A stretch of DNA of 64,000 nt from Tulasnella sp. 424 (GCA_019633425.1 WSUB01000027.1:248001-312000), one strand, 5' to 3'; counted from the first letter of the stretch, positions 9,277 through 21,072 are shown. Program-made: numbers and translations. Notes: generated by a model from the sequence alone, not told the origin.

Positions 9277-9553
9277 CTACTGAGTGGGAGTGAGCACAAG
9301 GTGCAAGGACTTGCAATGCTACGAGACCTACATATTCTCTTCCACCCCAGCCGGCGTAAGCTACTGAAGGAGAGTCAGTTCCATCGGTCGGGGCCACCAC
9401 GGGAGTTGTCTCATCTGCGGAAAATCAGCCACGTAAGTCTACCACATTTTCTTCCCCCATTTCTCAACGCATCCACTAACCCGGGACAGCGACGGGAAGA
9501 GCCGAAGCGACGAGAGCACAGAGGGCCAAGCTCAACAAATGTGCGAGTTGCAT
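9277..9553 (-). CDS. Secreted peptide precursor, copy F (diverged)
   Basis: Exons 9481-9553, 9332-9414 and stop 9277-9279 (52 aa). Signal peptide MQLAHLLSLALCALVASA, LPVAVP, acidic segment DETTPVVAPTDGTDSPSVAY, then A and heptapeptide GWGGREY. Although the DNA is much changed, exon phases, intron positions and terminal aromatic residue are the same. Here the stop after the second intron is TAG, not TGA. Donors are GTTAGT and GTAGGT. A TATATAA lies at 9671-9677. Survival of the frame over such divergence argues that the protein is real. Confidence 0.68.
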
Positions 9554-9670
9554 GTAAGTTGTTGTGAGCGGTTTTGAAGAGAGCGACTTGAGTTAAGAGG
9601 GTGTTTCAGTGGAGGAGGGGTGCGAGAAGCGGTATTTCGAGAACCTGCTTCTACTAAGAGCGCAATGGGT

Positions 9671-9677
9671 TTATATA
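9671..9677 (-). promoter_or_regulatory. TATA box of peptide gene copy F
   Basis: TATATAA on the minus strand, ~120 bases before the ATG at 9553, in the same relative place as in the other copies. Confidence 0.55.
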
Positions 9678-9769
9678 TCTAATCGGCGGCGGTAACCGGC
9701 GGTGGAGCATTTTAGGTTAGCTCACTTAGAAGTCGGCCAATAGTTTAGAAGCCGTCCATGCAGGCTCAT

Positions 9770-10260
9770 GGGGTATCTCGGCATCCCCAGTCCGGAAGAA
9801 TATGCACAAATCGCGCCGAGGGACAGTATATCGCCCTTAGAAGATCAAGTCAAACATGATCACATGAAGTTCCATGGGATAGACAAATCTCTCGTGTTTC
9901 TTGGCTATATTGACGCTATGCGTGCCAGCTTCAACTGCCCGGTGGCAAAGTTCGATCGGACTTGTACAACCAGAACAAGAGTGGCGTCTAGATGAGTGCG
10001 CCTTTCACTTCACGGTTGTTATCGACGCCTAAGCAACATGCAACGAAGGTAAACGACGTCACCGCTCCCAACGTGCCACCAGATGACCTTCCAGGATCAG
10101 GGTTCAGAAGCCGCTTGTGAGAGAGACATACTTGCTTCGGAAAAAAGGGGCACAAAAGGTGGTGACCGGAAAAACAATGGCCACGATGTACGCACAAACA
10201 CGGGCAAATGTTCTGAAGTGGCGTTTCCCGAACACGGGCACCTAGTTCGCGACTTGCCTC
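9770..10260. repeat. Diverged direct repeat, right member
   Basis: Partner of 8040-8520. It fills most of the gap between peptide copy F and Med5. No gene recognised; the short open frames here are not shared between the two members. Confidence 0.5.
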
Positions 10261-10587
10261 AACGTCAACCTTGCGGCGCTCGTTTGTGCACATGACTACG
10301 GGATCCGCCTATACGCTGACTCGGTCCGCAATTCTTTCAGGCGTGTCTGCGGAAAGAGTACGCAAATAAACGCATTTTTGTCTTGCCCGAAAACCACAAT
10401 TGCACTGACCGACCATCTTCCATAGTGGGTCACCTTACTTAAGCTTCAACTTTCAACACAAGCCCATAGCGATGGCTCGCAGGACAAGGCATTAGAAGAT
10501 GTTTGCAGTTAGTATAACCCGATCGTCATCGCGAGCCCGTTAACGTTTTCTGACGACGCCCGACGGAATTGCGTTCAAGGGGCGCTC

Positions 10588-13500
10588 ATGTCGGTTATGG
10601 TATCCTTCCCGTCGTCGAATGCACCTCGGGAGTACCTTGAGCAAGCTATTCAAGACGGCGTCCTCTCTCTACCAGCATACATATCGATCTTCCCCAACGT
10701 CATCCTGAACTCCCCACAGTTCCAGGCTCAGACTTCCCTCTGGACCACTGTCCTCGACCTCGTCCTGCAGCCTCAACAATCCGCTGCATCAACCGGTTCT
10801 CCAGCTCCCGCTCTTCTATTTGCTGTCGGCTCAGGCAAGCCTGCAGCTCGAAACGCAGAGTTGATCGAGAACGTCATCAAACTCCTCAAATTGTCCTTCA
10901 CTTTTCAAGCGCTGCTCAACCCAGGATCCAGCTTCATTCAGTCGTCACAAACAGCCATCGAACAAGTTACGCAGAATCTAACCACCCTTCTCCTTCTACT
11001 GCTGTCGGCTGTGTCCACGCCAACCGTACCCCGCTTGCCTGCAGCGGCGAGTTCGTCCCTGATCGGCTCAGTCGCTGAACTGGTCGAATTTTACCCATCG
11101 GGAAACGCGAAAGATGCTCTGGATGGTTGGATGATGTCTTTCACCTTATCTTCGGGTGCTATGGACCTGACTGGAGGTTGGGATGATATGTTGAAGGCTG
11201 AAGGGGACGTTGATATGGCAGACGCCGCGGGACAGGGGGATTCTAAAGAAACGGCTATAGATTTCGTCCCCCCAGAAGAAGACCTAGTAGCCACGGGCTT
11301 CCTCCTCAGGAATTTGGTCAGTTAGTCATCGACCGCTTGTTTCATGTCAAATTCTTACTTCGCAACCACAGCTTGAACAACGAGGAAAACGTGGTCTGGG
11401 CTCATCCTCAACATCCCATGCCGTAGCCTTGATGCTCGGAACCTACAAGTCGACCGTCGTACCACACCCGACTCGAGCTCAAGACGCCGGCTCATTAAAC
11501 AAGGAAGGCGGAAGCCACAACGCTCCCGCAGGAGGAATCGCGCCTTCCATTTCGCCTTCCATTTCAATGGCTGGGCATTCACGTACAACCACGGGTCAGA
11601 CTGACCACAATACCCCAGGTGTCACGCCAGGTATGACCCCAAACGCCGCCGGGCACACCCGCACGCCCGCACCTCAAAATCATGGAACTAACGTTATCGG
11701 TCGGACACCCAATCATCCTCAAGCCAATAATGCAGCCGCTGCTGCCTCTATGACCGCGCTACAGGCACACACTCCTCTCGCAGTTGCTCAGACACCATCC
11801 GGTCGCACCCCAAGTAATAACCTGCCACGTACTCCAGGCGGGCAATTCGGTCGTCATGCTCGAACTCCAACGGCCTCCGGCCTACGAGATTCCGCCGGAG
11901 GTTCTACGAGGAGACCGAATCAAGCCCGTGCGCAAGTCTTTTTTGAAAAACTGTTCCTCAGTGCTATCGCTATGGTGGCTGAAGCAGTCGCGTCGACCGA
12001 CCCAGCGGGAACGACGCCCGCAGCGGAGTCCCAGATTATACTCCGCCAGGCATTCGTGTTCGGAAGGGTGAGAGGGATGCTACTTTTAGTGATGGTTTCA
12101 TCTGACGGGTTGGTTTAAAACAGCTTCCAGAGCTAGTAGCTACATTCCAAGAATTCGCTTCCGCAAGCTCGTCCTCTGCCAAGGCCAATCAACCCCAATT
12201 CGTGGGTCTGCCTCTGCGACCGATCAAACTTTCAGTATACTGATGACAGCAATCTTTTCAGCGCTCCGCCGCTGAGTATGCGTTGGCTGTTATCTTCACA
12301 ACCCACTCGCCGCTTCTTGATGCTTGCGACCCACCCAAAAAAGGAAAAGGGACACTTCTGGGTGATATTCAATCGATGGATGTGACAATCGGGGAAGAAT
12401 CGTTGAACAAGGATGGCTCGGAGGAACAGAGAGCGTAAGCATTGGATACAAGCTATCCTTCCTTCTGATGCTGACGTGTAATCATCAAGATCTCCATTCC
12501 GACGAAACTTCCTAGGGGCCCTGATCCGGAGAGCCTTGGTTTCAGCCGATTTTGCGAAATCATTGTATCCGCAACTCGCGACACCTAACGACGCTTCCGA
12601 CACTTCCCTCGATGCAATGGAAATAGCTCCCCATCCATTCTCTTCAGAAGGAATAATTCTTGAAACTGGCAAAATTGTTGCTCTTGCTCAAGAAGCCGGG
12701 GCGACAGTGCAGGTAAATACATGAGCGTGAGGCCTTTGGTTACAGTCTGAGGCCTAATGCTTTCCTGAAGGATTATTGCGACTACCTCTTCGTAAACGGC
12801 AGTCAGGACGAGATGCAAAGTTTCCTGTTGCTAATGTTGGAGGACTTTGGCAGTCAAGCTGCGGTGGCCGCATCGGTTCAAAAGGTATCAATGAGCTCTC
12901 ATTCCTCTTCCAACCTTTTACATCTCTTATGATCGTCCTATTTTTCCGACGTCTGCAGGTGTTCGGCCAGCTTGCAATCTCCCTCGATGGCTTAGAGCGC
13001 CTCTCTATCCTGAGCAGAATCTTATCGGAGAACCCCGACGTGTTGGATGTGTTATCCCTTCACGTTTGCATGTCCGAGCTGGTGGCCGATGGACTCGGCC
13101 TCGTGGACGATTTCGACGTCTCCTCAACCGGTAAATGCATCACTGGATCGAATAACCTTTCCATGCGTCCTAATCCTTTCTCTCTCGCGATTCCAGGCGA
13201 ACCTCAAATGGCTTGGACCCAATTGGGGTCGATCATCCTCTTCCTCCAGGTGTGCGTCTACCAATTCGGGGTACGTACGGAGTTTTGGAGGCTACTATCC
13301 GTCATGTCGCGCTTATTACTCACCTCGACTTGATCTGTCGCTGAAGCTGCCGGACTATGTCGTGTCTCGTAACGGGAGGAGGCTGTCCACCGAGTGTCTC
13401 ACTGCCGCCTCGACCGTGCATCACCCTCGGTCGTTCTCAGATGATGAACGAAACTTGATGAAAACTTGGCATACCAACGTGTTTGCAGGCCAGACTGAAG

Positions 13501-14741
13501 GCATTCCTGATAAGCTTCTCAGGCGAGTGAGGGACGAGAATGAAGCGTTCGTTGTATTCTGACAACAGGCGTCCGTCGTTAGATCCACTCACCCAAAAAA
13601 CCTCCTTCATATGGCAGCATCCTTGTTCTCGGAAGCGTTGTCAAACAAGAATACGGAGCTGCAGGTGTTGATCTCTGGGGCAGTTGCCTACTTTTTGGAG
13701 CCGCTGTTCAGCTGGTCCCTCGTTGGAGTCGTTCGCGGCTTAGCGGACGAGGCGTTAAGGAAAGGGTAGGTTTGAAATGCTCGGTCGCACCCCGACTCGC
13801 TCAATTCACAAATATTTTATTGCTAGCTACCGGGCGGGCTTGTACTTGCGAGTCATCCAGGCCATTGTCATGGATGTCTCGTGTCCTCAGGTTGTCTTGC
13901 GGATCTGTGGGAGGAGCATCCTTCGTATGCACGAATCCAAGTCTTTACGCGAAGCCCTGGAGCTCGCATCTTTCGACGATGTGAAAGCAGTCGTTTATGG
14001 AGCTCTGGGGATTTCTGAGCAAAGTCCGTGCGAATCTTGGCTTCGATGAAGTACGCCGCTCACAAATCCTTTTCCTTAGGCGAAAATTCGTCCACCTCCT
14101 CAACTTCCGGTATGACTTCTACTCTGCTTCAGCTTTGCTCAAAGGCATACACGTCGAGGGTGCCTCCGTCAATCGCCGCCTTTCAGTTTTACCCTCCGCA
14201 TAACCAACTGGAAGCAGTTCACTCGACATTATTGTCGTGTGCGAAATCCAATGATTCGACGCGCGCATCTCGCCAACTTGCCACTGCATTATTCTGGCTT
14301 GCACAAACCAGTCGCTCTACCCCATTAGTTCCGTACTTCGTCAACTCATACCTACCCAGCAACGTACTTCCAAACATCGAACGTGCGCAATCTGCTGAGC
14401 AGACCAATTTGGCAAACGTTACGGCGTTGTTGGTCGGGTACGCACTCTTGGCCTCATTCAGGAGCGAGCGCGCCGTGATCGACGTCAAAGGGGTGGAAAG
14501 CCGCTCAACCTTTGGCATGGATATCTCTCATGACGATGAACACGAGCGACGAGAACGAGAGCAGTTGAAAGAAGCCGCTGCTTCTTGCCCTTCCGTGCTT
14601 CTAGCAACTCAATTGGCGAAACGATTGAAGGCTTACTCCGCTGGAGGAAAGACCGCTGGTGCGTTGATTCAGAAACGACTGCTCGCAGTCCCGCAGTTCG
14701 CTTCCAACTTCCCCGGGTTCGCTTCCTCTCTGTCAACTTGA
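10588..14741 (+). CDS. Mediator complex subunit 5 (Med5)
   Basis: A long multi-exon gene. Exon 1 is 10588-11316, exon 2 is 11372-12067, and further exons follow to the TGA at 14739-14741. The N-terminus (REYLEQAIQDGVLSLPAYIS) and middle blocks such as DYLFVNGSQDEMQSFLLLML and VLDVLSLHVCMSELVADGLG followed by an acidic linker and QLGSIILFLQ fit fungal Med5, a tail-module subunit of the RNA polymerase II Mediator. A Thr/Pro-rich, poorly conserved linker (residues ~260-400) holds repeated GRTP/ARTP motifs. The C-terminal helical part ends in LPQFASNFPGF-like sequence. Later exons are not all resolved base by base. A broken, deleted copy lies 2 kb upstream. Assignment rests on remembered family pattern, so moderate certainty. 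Confidence 0.7.
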
Positions 14742-14944
14742 GCCTGTATTTCTAGTTATAGTCATTCTGCGCATAAAAATTGTCTGTTCGAACACTAGAA
14801 TGCAGTCCGAGGTATACATATTAAAAAGGTACAGCACAACAGAATGAACGAGACCCCAAAGCCCAATTACAGCAAGATCAAAGAACGAAAATTAAAGTAT
14901 ATGACGTGCATTACCAAAGGCAAGAATCTTACAGAAGGTTATAT

Positions 14945-16864
14945 TTATGTTGAACAACATGAACCCTGTAAACCGGACGTCATCCGGGTCCACCCTTCAC
15001 CTAACCGAACCACTATGCTTTTCTGCTTTCCGGCTGTGGCGAGAGCCTCAGACCCATCCATCAGATCCAAGTCTTGCTGGCTCTCTTCCCATTCCCACCT
15101 TCTGACGACGCGTTTGGCGACATACGCGAAAATTTCGGATACAGGCGTCATCTCGAAGTCGACATCAACTGACGGATGGACTGTTCCTCCTGCGCCACCT
15201 GTTTTGGCGCTTGTGAAGAAGAGCTTGGGTCCAAGATCAAGCTTTAGGTCCTCCTGTTCTGTCTCTCCTTCTTGACGTTGCTGGTGCAAGGTTGCCATCA
15301 GAGAAGCGGTAAGCACGGGAGGGGAAGGGGGCGATGCAGAAGGGGTCGGCAGTTCGTCTGAGTGAATGTTATGTTGCGCCTCATTAGGTGTTGCTGATGA
15401 AGACATCGAAGAGGCCCGCGAGCGACTCGGAGACGGGGACACCAACGCTGATTTCCCGCTGGCCTGCCTTTGACGAACTCGGTCCCGGAAAGCAATTGCT
15501 GGCGTAGGACCAGAAGGTCGAATGGTGGATAAAGAATTATTCGACGCCACTGAACCTATTCGTGGGCGGCGTTGAGACCTGGTCTCTTCAGGATGAGCCG
15601 CTGACGTTGGAGACTGTGACGGGGTCGACTTTGCGGTCGCGTACCCAGACTCCGAAGCGCTTGTGGTCGTGGCGGAAGCTTGATGAAGATCATAGTTATA
15701 GTCGTATTCGAGATCCATCGACATTTCCAGGTCATCGTCCTTGGAACGGTCTGGTGGTGCGTAGTGCGCACGGCTACCTGGGAGCCGGGGTGACAAGGGC
15801 AGCATCTCGCTGGGTTCCGATGTAAAAGGGTATGGAGCGGTGAGCTGGTTGGCGTGTCGATCGGTTCCCGAAGGCGGTGTGAGGGAGGTGAAGAGGGACG
15901 AGGACGGGGTATGGTAGATGGAAAATCCGGTTCGAGTGGAAGCCATGGTTCCGAAGCGCGAACCTGGAGATCGGAGCGCGAGATCCTGTCGAGGGGTCGC
16001 GTCCTCTGGACGGCCGAATGATTCCGTGGATGCGAGGTTGGATGGCCGGGTTGTGCTGAGGGATGATGACGACACAACGGAGTTGCTCGATGGAGGTGAT
16101 GGCAGCCGCGGCTCCTGGTCCGGATCAGGGTTTCTATCTTCATCTTCTTCATCCGGTTTGGGTACAGGAATCAAACGTTTGAGGAATTCTTGAGTAGACT
16201 TCTTCGTCACGAACGCCTCCTTTCCCTTGTCTCCCCCTTTCTTACCTCCAATGAGGTCTGCCTTGTTCCCAACCACAACCACACAGAAATTAGCCTCCTC
16301 TCCCTCTTGGATGGGAACTTTGGTGCGGAACTGATCCCACCAGCGCTGTATTTCCTCAAGTGTGTCGGGCTTATTGACATCGAACACGAGGATGACAGCA
16401 TCGGCTCCGCGGAAGAACGCCGCAGAGAGGGACGAGAACCGTTCTTGCCCGGCTGTATCCCAAATCTGTAGCGTCGTTGGCTCCGGCGTAGATAATGGAG
16501 GGGTCGATGATGTCGTCTGTAGCTCAGGTGGCGACGAAGTAGACGCCGAAACAGAGCTCGCAGCGTGCGGCGTTGACGGTTGTACGGTAGAAGTCCCAGA
16601 TTTCGCATTTTTTATTTGAGAATAGTGTGGTAAGGTCTTCGTGATGAAGTCTGTCCCGATGGTGGCGCGATAACCGACGGCGAATCTACCTGATATGTAC
16701 TACACGGGACGAAGGGGTGAAAAATCAGCGATGCCACAATGAACCCTCGACGATTGAGGAAAACTTACTTGATGCCGAAGTGAAGTCTTTCCGACCCCAG
16801 CTGGTCCAACGATAACGACCTTGATGAACCGAGCATTGCTTATACCCAGTTGGGGGTCTTCCAT
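14945..16864 (-). CDS. Rab7-like small GTPase with giant insertions
   Basis: Exons 16769-16864 and 14945-16699; 616 aa against ~205 for Rab7/Ypt7. All G motifs are present: G1 GPAGVGKTS (residues 20-28), switch I RATIGTDFITK (~43-53), G3 WDTAGQERF (112-120), G4 NKAD (177-180) and G5 TSAK (528-531). Rab-like C-terminal Cys pair GSCCST suggests geranylgeranylation. Rab7 features include the ATIGTDFITK and LQIWDTAGQERFSSL.AAFFRGAD blocks. Two insertions break the fold: ~45 Ser/Thr/Pro-rich residues between switch I and G3, and ~350 low-complexity residues between G4 and G5. It faces Med5 tail to tail. Rab7 acts in late endosome/vacuole fusion; this may be a specialised paralogue. Confidence 0.85.
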
Positions 16865-17384
16865 CGTCGCGTGCGCGGGGTTTCACGGTTGTCGGAGAGT
16901 AATTCCTCGATGGAACAAGTTCAGAAGCTTTATGAGTTCCCGTCCTTTCTACCTTGATTGCTATGTAGATAGATACTGAAGGCCTTGAAAGCGTGTAGAG
17001 ACCGAAAAATGCGCGAGGTAGTTAGAGGTTTGGTAGCGGAACTGAGGATGTCGTCGAGATCGCAATCCCAACAATATCTCTACGATTCCCAGGCCGCCGC
17101 CACCCCCTGATACAATCATTTCCTAAGCCGGTCTAGACGACCAATCACCGATCGCCTGGAAAGATATGGAACGAGTAATTTCAAGCAGAGCACTCGCCTG
17201 TGACCACTTCATATCTTGGCTTGCATTCTTTGTATCCGTCAGAGGCTCAAGTTGGAGAGCTTGTGTTAGTTCCCCAAGAGTGAAATCAAAATCGGAATAA
17301 CTATAAGTGTACATGGGTATATCTCAACAATGACAAAGAAGAACGTCCTGAACTCTCTCTTAGTAGCATACAGTGGTGGCGCCA
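16865..17384. other. Intergenic, no gene seen
   Basis: Between the Rab-like start and the SDR end, both on the minus strand. Expected to hold the Rab-like promoter and the SDR 3' untranslated region. No convincing gene. Confidence 0.4.
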
Positions 17385-18302
17385 TTACGCGGGATTCAGG
17401 ATTATCCCTAGGGTGCTCGGTTTTGGTCTGGGATGCCATGGAGCTCCTCCTCGGACAAATCGGACTTCCCAATGCCCCTGCATCTTCTGTTGATAGAGCC
17501 GATGGAATACAAAGCCGTGCGTGTCGGCATCCGGCGGATTCTGAGGTCCACCCTGCGGCGACACCTCTAGCGCATAATAAAACCTATTCATTCCATTCAT
17601 TCCGGTAATCAGCACCCGATCAGCTGCAACAGGTTCGGATATAATTGATTTATTACCTTTTCCCTGACGGGCCGTACGCCTCGGCACAAGCTTCGATGAT
17701 GCTGGCCAATACACGCTTGCCTGCACACAGCCCTACCAGCGGCGGCATGCTCATGGAGGAGAGAACGTTCCCCGTCGCAATAAATAGGCGGGGTATACTA
17801 TCTGGTAGACGATCGAATCCGGCGTTGGCAAGTCGAGCGACTTCGAAGGCGTGGACCCCGCTTAGGGCGACGTTTGCGTAAAAGTTCTGAAATGAAGTTG
17901 ATAGAGGATTGGAAGGTCCAGCAGGAGCAAATGTTGCATGCGCAACTGATGGAGAGACGAAAACTTACTGTTAGTTCTCTTTGCTAGCAAACGATCGCAT
18001 AAGAGGCTAGGCGGGAGAGAATGGTGCATACCATTGTAGATGACGACCGCAGCAGGGCCATAAGCCCTTTCCACTTCCTCGAATCCCCTCTCTATGTCGG
18101 CCACTTTTCCTACATCCATCTTTACTGCGAAGTATCCGTCAGAGATAACGTCTATCTGCTCCACAGTCCGCGATGCAACGGCTACGTTGAATCCCTCTTT
18201 CTTGAACTTTCGCGCAACCCCAGCGCCAATATTGCTGCCAAACCCTACAATGAAGATTGTGGGCTTTGATGTCGGTGGGGATAGTGTAGAAGACATGAGC
18301 AT
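17385..18302 (-). CDS. Short-chain dehydrogenase/reductase family protein
   Basis: Exons 18032-18302, 17657-17945 and 17385-17583; phases close to give 252 aa, normal for the family. The nucleotide-binding end is IFIVGFGSNIGAGVARKF (glycine-rich turn), followed by NVAVASRT, a KMDVGKVADIERGF segment and AVVIYN. The mid part NFYANVALSGVHAFEVAR and IPRLFIATGNVLSS matches the usual strands 4 and 5. At the place of the catalytic YxxxK the protein has LCAGK, so Lys is kept but Tyr is absent. It may bind NAD(P) without classic SDR catalysis. The substrate is unknown. Confidence 0.75.
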
Positions 18303-19739
18303 GGGACGCCTTTAGAGGTTTGTAGAGAGGGAGGGAGGGAGGGTTGAAGTGGCCGTTGTCAACCAACCAGCCTAGACTTATATTCCCCGCCCTTGATGAT
18401 TAGCCTTCGACCTCGTGTCTTATCGCCATGAGTTCGTCACGAGAGTTTCCGAATGTCACGTTCTAGTTCCATCAATGAAACCTATGAGGGTAAGCGATGT
18501 GTCCGCGATGACAGGGAATCTCGAGATGAAGAGTTGTGGAGTAAAGGCCATCAAAAGAGCTAGGAGTTCAAAAGCCCTTGAATAAAGCCCCGCTCCGATG
18601 CTTTCGGTAGGCGGTCAGCCAGAATCTAACGTGGGCCGGAAATTCAGGGTTACCTTCTCCGATCCAGTCGGACTCCAGGATGCACGCAACGACAAGTCTA
18701 CAGGAGGCTCCATCGCGTAGCATCATCAGTAGAGCGTATTTCGACATCAGTAGGCCTTGAATCTGGAGACTTCGAGACGATATTGCTGTCGACGATGGAG
18801 GTCGTTGAGAGATAACGACCCAAATATCAAGAAAAGTCATCAAACCGCCGTTCCGGTCGGACGGTATTTCGTAACGTCTCCGCATCCTACGGAGAGGAGT
18901 GGAGCTTGGACCCTATTGTGCCCGTTGAGACAGTTATGCTGCGGCTTGGGGAGGGCGTCTTTGGGCGCGGTATTCATCCCAAAGCTCCGCATTTGTGCTG
19001 AGCCGCCTAATGCCCGGTCTCGACGGAGGCCACGGCTTCACTAAAGAACCCGAAAGCGTTCATTTGAATACACAACGGATAAGTAAATTGCCACAGGTTC
19101 GCTTATAGGAGCTCGCTCAGTAATCACATGGACGCCGTCGAGCGAACGGCCGGCGCAACTTGCCACGAAGCGCAGCGTTGCCTACAAGGCTAGAACATGC
19201 AATACAATTGCTGCGGTTAAAAAACAGCTCGGACGATTCTCTTCTGGGTAGTAGGTGGCGAATCGACCCACACACAGGTAAGAATGGGGTCTCGTCGCTT
19301 CCACGCACGGTGGGGAGCTTTGTCGGTTCCCGAGTTCGGGTTGTGCATGACCAGATATCGATAAAACTTGTCTTCACGTAGCCTGCGCGATACACATCTC
19401 AGGGAGAAAGCGCGGGAGTTTTCGACGATGTCGGCGACGTCGAACTCGAGGACCTACCCAGTAGGAGACGGACATGTGAAATCCGTGTCCGGGGGAAAAC
19501 ACCGTCCCAGGGTCGATTTCGCCGATTCACCGACGACCCACAAAGATCACACGTTAGAAAGCGTGATTGAGCATATTTCTCATAAAGAAAAAGGAAAGCG
19601 ATGGTACCGTGGAACAGTAAGACATGCAATTGGATAGGTGGCATGCAAAAAGAGTACAGCAAAGTATGAAAAGACCAATTGGATCGACGGAAATATAACG
19701 AGCAGATGAAGGGATAACAAAACGACGGGGGCGAGTCGT
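18303..19739. other. Intergenic, no gene seen
   Basis: About 1.4 kb between the SDR start and the RPL15 stop. It includes a GGGAGGGAGGGAGGG run near 18330. Open frames on both strands are short, lack recognisable protein and share no splice logic. Confidence 0.4.
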
Positions 19740-20613
19740 TTATCGGTATCGCTTGAGCGACAGACTGTAGGTATAGGCAAAGACTAGTCAGATATTGCAT
19801 CAAGGTCATAGACTTAGAAGGGAGAACGCACGTGTTGTGCCTCTTCCAGGTGGCTTTTCGGGGGCTGCGACGGTAGCGGTGTCCCTTGCCAATACCACGG
19901 TTCTTCTTGCCGATAGAGGTGAGAGCACGAGCTTCCCTGCGCTTGTGCACAGGTGCGCAGATCCAGTTGATGCGGGAGTCCCGGCGGATCTAGAATACAA
20001 AGCACATGAAGATGGTCAATAAGAATGCTTCCAGCGGGATGCGTTCTCCGCAATCCCAGGATACGTACAGTCTTGTGAGAAGGGTCGACACAGATGATTT
20101 CATAGTATTTGTAGATCTGGTCTTCGTTGATCCAGTAAGAGTTCAAGACACGGAGGTTGCCACACCGTCGGCCGACGCGTTCCTCGGCAGTGGTCTTCAG
20201 AGAACGCTTGTACTTCAGTTTGGTCACACCCTGGTGAGTGGGCTTGCCGTAGACGATACCTAAATGGTCGCACAACGTAAGTCTTCGGCGTTATATGCGG
20301 AAGAACAGTGAGACGGACCCTTGTGCACTGGACGCTTGCGACCACCGCGGCGGACACGGATACGGTAGATGACATAGCCCTGCTTGGACTTGAAACCAAG
20401 TCGACGAGCCTTGTCAGGACGTGAAGGGCGGTGTGCACGGTGGATGACATTTAGTTGACGGTATTCCCAGCATCTGATCAGTACAATAATTTCAATCAGT
20501 ACGGAGGTCAGAGGAGGACGATATCGTCGGTCGTACCGGATACGAAGGAGGAAGCGGTACACATCGGACTGCTTCTTCCGGTTCAACTCCTGCATATACT
20601 TGTAGGCACCCAT
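19740..20613 (-). CDS. RPL15: 60S ribosomal protein L15 (eL15)
   Basis: Five exons: 20537-20613, 20319-20473, 20069-20259, 19832-19989, 19740-19764; 201 aa, near the usual 204. The protein starts [20 protein letters not shown], continues [20 protein letters not shown] and [20 protein letters not shown], then the conserved [20 protein letters not shown] block, and ends RHNTLSLKRYR. The last exon has only 25 bases. eL15 is a core component of the large subunit and binds 28S rRNA. The ATG at 20611-20613 agrees with the eukaryotic consensus N-terminus. High intron density is typical of basidiomycete ribosomal-protein genes. Confidence 0.97.
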
Positions 20614-21072
20614 CTTGGCTTGAAGTCTAGTGGGTGGAAGTAATGAAACGCGGCGTCAGGTTCACGTTCAAGCACGAGCAACGAGCAGGTTGTGGAGGTA
20701 AATGGGAACGATTGCGGTTATTCTGCGCTAGATGGTGACAGTGAAAGCTCTGAGGTTCCTAATACTCACTTGTTGGCGGCGCTATTGAGCCTCTTGTCAG
20801 CACCTACTCCGTTGAAAGTGAAATTGGTGGTCACTACGTTCGCACGGTGATCCGACCGCGGGATTAGTCAGCAGCGGTTTCCTTTTCCGGCCTCAAGCGG
20901 CGATGTCGTTCTTTTCGCGCTCGGTCCGAAACCAAGTCAAAATCATAAGCTGTTTAGCCGGATTAGCTTACTTTTGGTACCAAGCACTCGATCAATAGAC
21001 ATGCGGAAGAGGCTGTTCTGATCGCAGACTAAACGAATAACCCGTAGGGCGGGGTCAATTACAACGTGAATT
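20614..21072. other. RPL15 upstream region
   Basis: Gap between the RPL15 start and the MAD2 stop. It should contain the RPL15 promoter, possibly with a leader intron (GTGAGTATT-like donor in minus orientation near 20770). No coding potential seen. Confidence 0.4.

Larger units (their letters stand above)
2689..9750. repeat. Direct-repeat array carrying six peptide genes
   Basis: A unit of about 1 kb recurs: a spacer beginning GGCTCTCGGAAGG and containing GCATCTCTAATAG, then a 3' flank with GGGTCAGGTGCGGGAAG, then a minus-strand peptide gene with its TATA box. Start codons of the genes lie at 3399, 4379, 5366, 6365, 7766 and 9553, so spacing grows from ~0.98 kb to ~1.8 kb. The first five units are very similar. 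The sixth is strongly diverged and keeps mainly the gene itself. Confidence 0.9.
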
